Source: Anaerolineales bacterium
GTDB lineage: Bacteria; Chloroflexota; Anaerolineae; Anaerolineales; UBA6663
Reading direction: 5' to 3'
Length of the DNA: 54,335 bases
Assembly: GCA_020850595.1 (NCBI GenBank)
Contig: JADZEK010000009.1
Location: 1-54,335, forward strand
Positions 48,950-54,335 of this stretch are shown in pieces. Position numbers and translations under genes: made by a program. Position 1 is the first letter of the stretch. Every line of letters begins with the position of its first letter. The notes beneath the pieces were generated by a model that did no database searches, was not told the origin of the DNA, and worked only from the letters and a program-made list of their open reading frames with translations.

Positions 48950-49624
48950 ATGAAGATTGCGGTGTCCATCCTGTCGGCCGATTTCACGCGGCTGGGGGCG
49001 CAAATCGCTGAGTGCGAAGCCGGTGGCGCCGACTGGATCCACATTGACGTGATGGATGGGCATTTCGTCCCGAATATCACGCTGGGGCCGGTGATTGTGG
49101 AGGCGGCGCGGCGCGCCACCCGGCTGCCGCTGGACGTGCATCTGATGATCGAAGCGCCCGAGCGTTACCTGGAAGCCTTTGCGGCGGCCGGCGCCGACCG
49201 GATGACCGTGCACCAGGAAACCTGCCCCCACTTGTATCAGACTGTGCAGCAGATCAAGGCCCTGGGCAAGCGCGCGGGCGTGGCGCTCAACCCCGGCACG
49301 CCCGCCGCCACTCTGAGCGAGGTGCTGACCGAGGTAGACATGGTGTTGGCGATGACGGTTGAACCGGGCTTTTCGGGCCAAAAGTTCATGCCGCACACGC
49401 TGCGCAAAGTGCGCCAGCTGCACGAACAAAAGGTCGCGCTGGGCGCGGCCTACGACATTCAGGTGGATGGCGGCATTGACCCGGCCACCGCGCCGCTAGC
49501 GGCCCAGGCAGGCGCTACGGTCATGGTGGCGGCAACGGCGATTTTTAAGAGCGGGGGAGTGATTGCGGAAGCGGTGCGGCGGCTGCGGCGCAGCGCCGAG
49601 GAGCACGACCGTGGGCCGGGGTGA
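48950..49624 (+). CDS. rpe: Ribulose-phosphate 3-epimerase
   Basis: A protein of 224 residues from the ATG at 48950 (MKIAVSILSADFTRLG). TIM-barrel motifs are WIHIDVMDGHFVPNITLGP (metal-binding His and Asp), LDVHLMIEAPERYL, MTVEPGFSGQKFM and IQVDGGIDPATAP. It interconverts ribulose-5-phosphate and xylulose-5-phosphate in the pentose phosphate pathway. The earlier in-frame ATG at 48938 lies inside the -10 element. It converges on rpmB. Confidence 0.95.
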   Translation: MKIAVSILSADFTRLGAQIAECEAGGADWIHIDVMDGHFVPNITLGPVIVEAARRATRLPLDVHLMIEAPERYLEAFAAAGADRMTVHQETCPHLYQTVQQIKALGKRAGVALNPGTPAATLSEVLTEVDMVLAMTVEPGFSGQKFMPHTLRKVRQLHEQKVALGAAYDIQVDGGIDPATAPLAAQAGATVMVAATAIFKSGGVIAEAVRRLRRSAEEHDRGPG

Positions 49625-49664
49625 GGCAGCGCGCGGCGCGGGCCGCCTCACCCTGGCCCACCGG

Positions 49665-49856
49665 CTAGGCGCTGACCTTGCCGAGGGTCTTAATGCACTT
49701 GGCGCACAGAGTCTTCTGCACGGTCCGCTTGGTCTGAGGATCGTACACCGCGGTCTTCTGCAGGTTGGGGCGGAAGAGGCGCGGGGTGCGGTTCTTGGCG
49801 TAAGAAACGTTGCGCCCGACCATCGGAACCTTGCCGCAATGAGCACATTTAGCCAT
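49665..49856 (-). CDS. rpmB: 50S ribosomal protein L28
   Basis: A protein of 63 residues from the ATG at 49856: MAKCAHCGKVPMVGRNVSYA, then RLFRPNLQKTAVYD and LCAKCIKTLGKVSA. It keeps two CxxC pairs (CAHC and CAKC), the zinc-binding form of L28. A longer open frame extends upstream but lacks any family similarity. It is preceded by a leader with a strong hairpin and a good promoter, listed separately. Confidence 0.95.
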   Translation of the reverse strand: MAKCAHCGKVPMVGRNVSYAKNRTPRLFRPNLQKTAVYDPQTKRTVQKTLCAKCIKTLGKVSA

Positions 49857-49910
49857 GGAAGCGCTTCCTTTTACTAATCTGCCGCGCAAGGCGGGCCTGA
49901 GACAATGAAG

Positions 49911-49933
49911 GGCGAACCACGCCGTGGTTCGCC
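49911..49933 (-). promoter_or_regulatory. Leader hairpin of rpmB mRNA
   Basis: GGCGAACCACG and CGTGGTTCGCC form an 11-base perfect stem around a single C at the start of the rpmB leader. It has no U-run, so it is not a terminator. It may be a translational operator or a stability element. Confidence 0.5.
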
Positions 49934-49942
49934 AAGGCGAGC

Positions 49943-49971
49943 ATGTTACCATAACTCGCCGTTTCTGACAA
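49943..49971 (-). promoter_or_regulatory. Promoter of rpmB
   Basis: On the minus strand, -35 TTGTCA (49971-49966), a 17-base spacer and -10 TAACAT (49948-49943). The transcript would start near 49936, so the hairpin at 49911-49933 forms the 5' end of the mRNA. Confidence 0.65.
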
Positions 49972-50049
49972 ACAGTTTGCCGGCCGGCCCGGCGGCGCGA
50001 CTGGCCGCAGCCCGCCGTCGAACACCGGCAACGCAGCGATAGGACGCGC

Positions 50050-50409
50050 ATGGCCCAAGAAATCAACCCACTGGGTAATATCGAGATCGCGCCGACCGCC
50101 ATCGCCACCATCGCCAGCCAGGCGGTGCTGCAATCGTATGGCGTGGTGGGCATGGCCGCCAAAAACGTGGTAGACGGCCTGACCAACCGCCTGACGCGCG
50201 ACCCACGCCACGGCATCGAGGTGCGCGTGGACGAGGGGACGATCACCATTGACGTCTACGTCATCGTTGAGTACGGCACGCGCGTCTCCTCGGTCGCCGC
50301 CAGCGTGGCGAATACCGTGCGCTTTCACGTCGAGAAGGCGCTGGGGGGGCCGATCGGCGACGTCAATGTCCATGTGCAGGGTCTGCGTGTCAGCAACCCC
50401 GACGCCTGA
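50050..50409 (+). CDS. Asp23/Gls24 family protein (YloU-like)
   Basis: A protein of 119 residues. Typical family features are GNIEIAPTAIATIASQAVLQ, SYGVVGMA, IEVRVDEGTITIDVYVIVEYG and VHVQGLRV. In Firmicutes the YloU homologue is encoded just before the DAK-type kinase YloV/FakA, and the same pair occurs here, 32 bases apart. Its function is unclear; it has been linked to envelope stress and membrane-associated roles. Confidence 0.92.
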   Translation: MAQEINPLGNIEIAPTAIATIASQAVLQSYGVVGMAAKNVVDGLTNRLTRDPRHGIEVRVDEGTITIDVYVIVEYGTRVSSVAASVANTVRFHVEKALGGPIGDVNVHVQGLRVSNPDA

Positions 50410-50441
50410 CCGCGCCCCGACGTCCTCACGAGAACTCCCTG

Positions 50442-52172
50442 ATGACCACACCTTCTGAACCAGATACGCTGCGCCCTGACCGGCAAATCTTGCTGGCGCG
50501 CGCGCTGCCGCACTGCGACGGCCTGGGCCTTAAGCACCTGACGCTGGCCGGCCTGACCTGGCTCGAAACCAATCACAAGGCCGTCAACGCCCTCAACGTC
50601 TTCCCCGTGCCCGATGGCGACACCGGCACGAATATGTTGATGACCATGCAGGCCGCCTACGCTGAGATTGCCAACAGCACCGAGGCCAACGTCAGCCGCG
50701 TGGCGCACGCCCTGGCCCACGGCGCGTTGATGGGCGCGCGCGGCAACTCGGGCGTCATCCTCTCGCAAATTTGGCGCGGCTTCGCGCGCGGCCTGGGCAC
50801 GGGGGCCAGTTTTGACGCCACGGCCCTGGCGCTGGCCCTGGCTCAGGCCAGTGAGACCGCCTACCGCGGCGTGGGCAAACCAGTCGAAGGCACGATCCTG
50901 ACCGTCATCAAAGACACCGCCGCCGCCGCCGAAACCGCCACGGCAGGGGGCGACCTGCGCCAGATGCTGACGCTGCTGGTCGAGGCCGCCTTCGCCTCAG
51001 TGGCGCGCACGCCGGAGCTAATGCCGCTGCTCAAGCAGGCGGGCGTGGTCGACTCGGGCGGCAAGGGCCTGGCCTTCATCATCGAAGGCATGCTGCGCTA
51101 CCTGCGCGGCCAGCCGCTGGATGCTTCGGAAGCCGTCGAAGTGGTGCCGCTTGACCTGAGCGCCGTGGGAGCCGCCCTTGACGCCGCCGAGCCGGGGCAA
51201 GAGTGGGAAGTGGTCGTGGACTTCCGGCCGCGCAACGGCCTGCTGCACCTGCCAACGCTCTACAGCAAGCTGGAGGAGTTGGGCACGTCTATCCAGGTCG
51301 GCGAAGGCGACGGCCTGTGGCGCGCGCACATCCACCTGCTCAAGGTGCGCCGGCACATGCCCATCGAGTTGGCCGAGGAACTCGGCACCGTCGTCAAAGT
51401 CCACATGGAGAACCTGCTCGACCAGGTTAGCCCGGGCGCGAGCGGTGAGGCGCCGCTGGCGCTGCACCCGGCCGCGCCAGAAGAGATCGCCGTGGTGGCC
51501 GTCTCGCCTGGGCCGGGCCTGGCGCGCATCATGGCCTCGCTGGGCGTCGCGGGAATCGTGAACGGCGGGCAGAGCATGAACCCGTCCACCCAAGACATCT
51601 TGGAGGCCATTGGACAGGTGGCGGCCGGGCGCGTCATCGTGCTGCCCAATAACAAGAACATCATCCTGGCGGCGCAGCAGGCCGCCGAACTGTCGGTTAA
51701 AGAGGTGGTTGTGGTGCCAGCCACGACCGTGCCGCAGGGCCTGGCGGCGCTGCTGAATTTTCTGCCGTTTGGCCCGAAGGGCGAGCTTGCCAAAGTCCGG
51801 GCCGCCATGGAGCGCGACTTAGCCGGCGTGCAGAGCGGCGAGGTGACAACCGCCAGCCGCAGCGTGGAACTGGACGGCTTAGCCGTGGCGGAGGGCCAGA
51901 TCATCGGCTTGCACAACGGCAAACTGGCGGCAGCCGGCGCGAGCGTGCCCCAGGTGACGTTGGCGCTGCTGGAGAAGATGGGCGGAGCCGCGCTCGGGGT
52001 GGCCACCCTCTACTATGGCGCTGAGATCACACCCGATGAAGCCGAGCGCCTGGGCGCTGAGGTGTTGGCGGCCCTGCCGAACTTGGGCAAGGCAGAAGGC
52101 TCAGAGACCGATAATCTGCAAGTGCTGCCGGGCGGGCAGCCGTACTATCACTACATCATTTCCGCCGAATAA
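50442..52172 (+). CDS. fakA: Fatty acid kinase FakA (DAK2 domain)
   Basis: A protein of 576 residues. The N-terminal DAK2 nucleotide domain shows VNALNVFPVPDGDTGTNML and LAHGALMGARGNSGVILSQ (magnesium and ATP residues). A middle domain follows (residues about 250-330), and the C-terminal DegV-interacting/phosphatase-like region has VNGGQSMNPSTQDILEAI and VIVLPNNKNIILAAQQAAEL. FakA phosphorylates fatty acids bound to FakB (DegV) proteins, feeding phospholipid synthesis. Two DegV genes follow directly, consistent with one kinase serving two carriers. Confidence 0.93.
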   Translation: MTTPSEPDTLRPDRQILLARALPHCDGLGLKHLTLAGLTWLETNHKAVNALNVFPVPDGDTGTNMLMTMQAAYAEIANSTEANVSRVAHALAHGALMGARGNSGVILSQIWRGFARGLGTGASFDATALALALAQASETAYRGVGKPVEGTILTVIKDTAAAAETATAGGDLRQMLTLLVEAAFASVARTPELMPLLKQAGVVDSGGKGLAFIIEGMLRYLRGQPLDASEAVEVVPLDLSAVGAALDAAEPGQEWEVVVDFRPRNGLLHLPTLYSKLEELGTSIQVGEGDGLWRAHIHLLKVRRHMPIELAEELGTVVKVHMENLLDQVSPGASGEAPLALHPAAPEEIAVVAVSPGPGLARIMASLGVAGIVNGGQSMNPSTQDILEAIGQVAAGRVIVLPNNKNIILAAQQAAELSVKEVVVVPATTVPQGLAALLNFLPFGPKGELAKVRAAMERDLAGVQSGEVTTASRSVELDGLAVAEGQIIGLHNGKLAAAGASVPQVTLALLEKMGGAALGVATLYYGAEITPDEAERLGAEVLAALPNLGKAEGSETDNLQVLPGGQPYYHYIISAE

Positions 52173-52209
52173 CCGCCCCGGCGGACGGCTATGAGAGCGC
52201 TGAGACCCT

Positions 52210-53139
52210 ATGGCTAAGGTTCGTATTGTTACCGACAGCACGGCGCATTTCTTCGACCCGGAATTCCCGGCGCGCCACAACGTTACCGTCATCCCGCTGG
52301 GCATTCAGTTCGGCAGCGAGGCCTACCAGGACGGCGTGGACATGACCACCGATCGCTTCTTCGCGCGGGTGGACGCCGGCGGGCCGATTCCGGTCGCCCA
52401 AGCGCCTTCACCCAAGCGGTTCGCGGCGGTGTACGAGAGCATTTGCAGCGGGCACGAAGATGTGCTCTCGATCCACGTCTCTAGCAAGCTCAGCCGCACC
52501 ATTGCCAATGCGCGCGCCGGCGCCGAAGAGGTGCTGGGGCGCTGCAAGATCACGATCATTGACTCGCTCACGACTTCCATCGGCCTAGGGTTGCTGGTGG
52601 AGGCGGCGGCGCTGGCCGCCGAGCGCGGCGCGTCGGAAGACGACATTGTGCGCATCGTGCGCGGCATGATCCCGCGGCTGTACGCCGTGTTCTTTATCGA
52701 GACCATGGAGTTCCTAGCCAAGGCCGAGCGCATCGGCAAGGCGCAGGCCGTGTTGGGGGCCATGCTGGGCATCAAGCCGTTCCTCACGCTCGAAGACGGC
52801 GACATCGTGCCGATGGAAAAGGTGCGCACGCGCCAGCAGGCCGTGGAGAAGCTGGTGGAGTTCGTGGTCGAGTTTGCCAACATCGAGCACCTGGCGATCT
52901 TGCAGAGCGCCTCTGCGCCCAGCGACGACTCGCGCCTGCTGCTGGAGCGCCTGGCCCTGGAGTTCCCAGGCCGCAGTTGGCCGGTGCTGGCCTATGGGCC
53001 GTCGCTGGCCACGTTCGTCGGGCCGCGCGCCATGGGGGTGGTGGTCTTCGAGGGCGAAGGCGAGCCGGAAGGCCCAGCCGCCTACGCCGGCCGCCCGCGC
53101 GACGAAGATGCGCGCCCGCCCCGGCGGGCCAAGGGCTAG
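52210..53139 (+). CDS. DegV family fatty-acid-binding protein (FakB-type), first copy
   Basis: A protein of 309 residues. VRIVTDSTAHFFDPEFPARH, VIPLGIQFGSEAYQDGVDMT and IDSLTTSIGLGLLVEAAALA are DegV signatures. The hydrophobic pocket between its two domains binds one fatty acid. The tail (GEGEPEGPAAYAGRPRDEDA) is longer and more acidic/Pro-rich than usual, which may affect partner choice. It lies 37 bases after fakA. Confidence 0.9.
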   Translation: MAKVRIVTDSTAHFFDPEFPARHNVTVIPLGIQFGSEAYQDGVDMTTDRFFARVDAGGPIPVAQAPSPKRFAAVYESICSGHEDVLSIHVSSKLSRTIANARAGAEEVLGRCKITIIDSLTTSIGLGLLVEAAALAAERGASEDDIVRIVRGMIPRLYAVFFIETMEFLAKAERIGKAQAVLGAMLGIKPFLTLEDGDIVPMEKVRTRQQAVEKLVEFVVEFANIEHLAILQSASAPSDDSRLLLERLALEFPGRSWPVLAYGPSLATFVGPRAMGVVVFEGEGEPEGPAAYAGRPRDEDARPPRRAKG

Positions 53140-53159
53140 CCGGGCCGCCCCCCGCGCCG

Positions 53160-54005
53160 ATGCCCGCGCGCGTTCGCCTCGTCACCGACTCCAACTGTGA
53201 CATCCCGCCCGACTTGGTGAGGCGCCACGCGCTGGTGGTCGTGCCGTCAATCCTGCACATTAGCCAGCGGGCTTATCGTGACGGCGTGGAGTTGAGCCGG
53301 GCGGAGTTCTACCAGCGGCTGCCAAGCTTGCGCCCGCCGCCCACCACCGCCGCGCCCTCGGCGGGCGAATTTGAGGCCGCCTATCGCGCCGCCGGCGATG
53401 GGCCTGTGGTTGGCATCTTCCTGGCGGCGGCCTTCAGCGGCCTGTGCGACATCGCTCGGCTGGGAGCCGAGGCGTTCGGCGAGCGGGTCAGCGTGGTGGA
53501 CTCGGGCTCGGTATCGCTTGGCCTCGGGTTTCAAGTGTTGGCCGCGGCCGAAGCAGCCGAGCGCGGGGCCACTGTAACCGAAGTGCTGGCCGTGGTGCGC
53601 AGTGTGCAGCGGCGACTGCGCCTGATCGCCGCGCTGGACACAGTGGAGTATCTGCGGCGCGGCGGGCGGGCCGGCGCCATCACAGCCGGGCTAAGCCACT
53701 TGCTCCAGATCAAGCCGCTGCTGGAAGTCAGCCACAGCCAGGTTCAGTCAGTGGCGCGGGTGCGCACCCGCGCTAAGGCCCACGCCGCCCTGGTTGAGCG
53801 CGTAGCGGCCCTGGCCCCGCTGGAGCGGCTGGCGGTGCTGCACACCGCCGCCCCCGAAGATGCGCTGGCGCTGGCCGAGCGCCTGGCACCGCTGGTCCAG
53901 CGAGCGCCGTTGGTAGCCGAAGCGACCGCCGTCATCGGCGCGCATGTCGGCCCGGGCGCGTTAGCGGCGGCCGTGGTCAGCGCGGATGCCGCGCCTCTGA
54001 CATAG
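53160..54005 (+). CDS. DegV family fatty-acid-binding protein (FakB-type), second copy
   Basis: A protein of 281 residues from the ATG at 53160, 20 bases after the first copy. VRLVTDSNCDIPPDLVRRHA, VVPSILHISQRAYRDGVELS, VVDSGSVSLGLGFQVLAAAE and ALDTVEYLRRGGRAGAITAG match DegV. It differs clearly from the first copy, so the pair may separate saturated from unsaturated or branched fatty acids, as FakB paralogues do elsewhere. The earlier open frame into the first gene is not used. Confidence 0.9.
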   Translation: MPARVRLVTDSNCDIPPDLVRRHALVVVPSILHISQRAYRDGVELSRAEFYQRLPSLRPPPTTAAPSAGEFEAAYRAAGDGPVVGIFLAAAFSGLCDIARLGAEAFGERVSVVDSGSVSLGLGFQVLAAAEAAERGATVTEVLAVVRSVQRRLRLIAALDTVEYLRRGGRAGAITAGLSHLLQIKPLLEVSHSQVQSVARVRTRAKAHAALVERVAALAPLERLAVLHTAAPEDALALAERLAPLVQRAPLVAEATAVIGAHVGPGALAAAVVSADAAPLT

Positions 54006-54094
54006 GCTTTATCAGGGCAATTGCATCTTATTTCCGTTTACTGAGAGAGTGCCGAAAGTGGCTCAGAAATCGGCTGCCAGCGATCATTACCCGA

Positions 54095-54167
54095 GACGCT
54101 GCGCGTCACCGGCCACAAGGCTACGCCAGGATGACCGACCTGAGGCCGGGTTGCTCAGAAACTAAAC
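54095..54167. repeat. Dispersed repeat, copy B
   Basis: It begins GACGCTGCGCGTCACCGGCC with ACAAG, as in copy A. It ends in a 34-base module (54134-54167, ACCGACCTGAGG...ACTAAAC) that is identical in copy C 91 bases further on. Confidence 0.75.
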
Positions 54168-54196
54168 GTGTGACACTGAGAATTGGCCGAGATTTC

Positions 54197-54258
54197 TCAC
54201 CGGCTACAAGGGAAGGTGAGGCCCACCGACCTGAGGCCGGGTTGCTCAGAAACTAAAC
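54197..54258. repeat. Dispersed repeat, copy C
   Basis: It starts TCACCGGCTACAAG, contains AAGGTGAGG as in copy A, and ends with the same 34-base module (54225-54258) as copy B. Confidence 0.75.
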
Positions 54259-54335
54259 CCGGTACGATCAAAGGGTCAGCCTGATCCTGGGTTGAGATTC
54301 CTCACCCCCCACAATGCCGAAGGATGGCCGGCAAC

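Larger units (their letters stand above)
54006..54335. other. Non-coding end of window with repeat modules
   Basis: No gene is supported here. The 330 bases hold two copies of a repeat (entries below) and a related CTCAGAAAT module near 54062. The segment continues past the window, so it may be the start of a longer intergenic repeat region. Confidence 0.6.

Noticed and set aside
52977..53159. N-terminal extension of the second DegV protein
   Set aside because: It overlaps the end of the first DegV gene in another frame. The conserved VRLVTDSN start follows the ATG at 53160.
54134..54258. CRISPR-like direct repeats
   Set aside because: Only two exact copies, the intervening sequence contains parts of the same repeat family, a third reordered copy lies elsewhere, and no cas gene is near.

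Overview
The window most likely comes from a high-GC Chloroflexi (Anaerolineae-type) chromosome. This is inferred from protein style, from the gene neighbourhoods (mreBCD-PBP2, minCDE-rodA, FakA with DegV proteins, an LCP protein, a DUF2723 glycosyltransferase) and from recurring TATAATC-type promoters. No 16S rRNA is present, so the placement is inference.

Layout. (1) Positions 1 to about 14958 are visibly lower in GC than the rest and carry mobile-element functions. A leftward operon encodes a ParA-like ATPase, an SSB, a membrane protein, a replication-relaxation-like protein, a secreted CAP protein, a PD-(D/E)XK-like protein and a partial P-loop kinase. A divergent rightward operon follows, then an HTH/zinc-ribbon gene with a tyrosine recombinase and a second, convergent integrase next to an intact initiator tRNA gene. 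I read this as an integrative element inserted at tRNA-fMet, with its far end outside the window. (2) Positions 14959 to 25825 hold two tRNA genes, an FtsB-like protein, a histidine kinase lacking its phospho-acceptor histidine, an LCP protein, small DUF proteins, a recombinase-like protein lacking its catalytic residues, a PCMT-like methyltransferase, a ModE-like regulator and tilS. (3) Positions 25899 to 37307 are a cell-shape and division block (mreB-mreC-mreD-mrdA, DUF2723, DUF3592, minC-minD-minE, rodA). (4) Positions 37308 to 54005 are housekeeping and metabolism: gltX, tRNA-Gln, an acyl-CoA carboxylase of methylcrotonyl type, a glycosidase-like lipoprotein, an S9 peptidase, rpe, rpmB, Asp23/Gls24, fakA and two DegV/FakB proteins. 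(5) The last 330 bases are non-coding and contain a dispersed repeat also found before gltX.

The main discovery candidate is the rightward operon of the element (5386-11078). It encodes a NarL/LuxR response regulator, a 68-residue peptide ending in a Trp-Trp-Gly tail, a polyprenyl synthase with both Asp-rich motifs, and a ComP-architecture histidine kinase (TM, PDZ-like loop, TM bundle, GAF, HisKA_3), followed by a membrane M28 peptidase. This is the gene content of the Bacillus ComQXPA isoprenyl-tryptophan pheromone system in a new order (A-X-Q-P). The intergenic region it shares with the ParA/SSB operon holds three 16-bp palindromes of 6-4-6 form (TGACRC-N4-GYGTCA type), the geometry of the ComA box. 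Two of them lie at matching activator-like distances from candidate promoters facing opposite ways. The hypothesis is that a prenylated-peptide quorum signal controls an integrative element in Chloroflexi.
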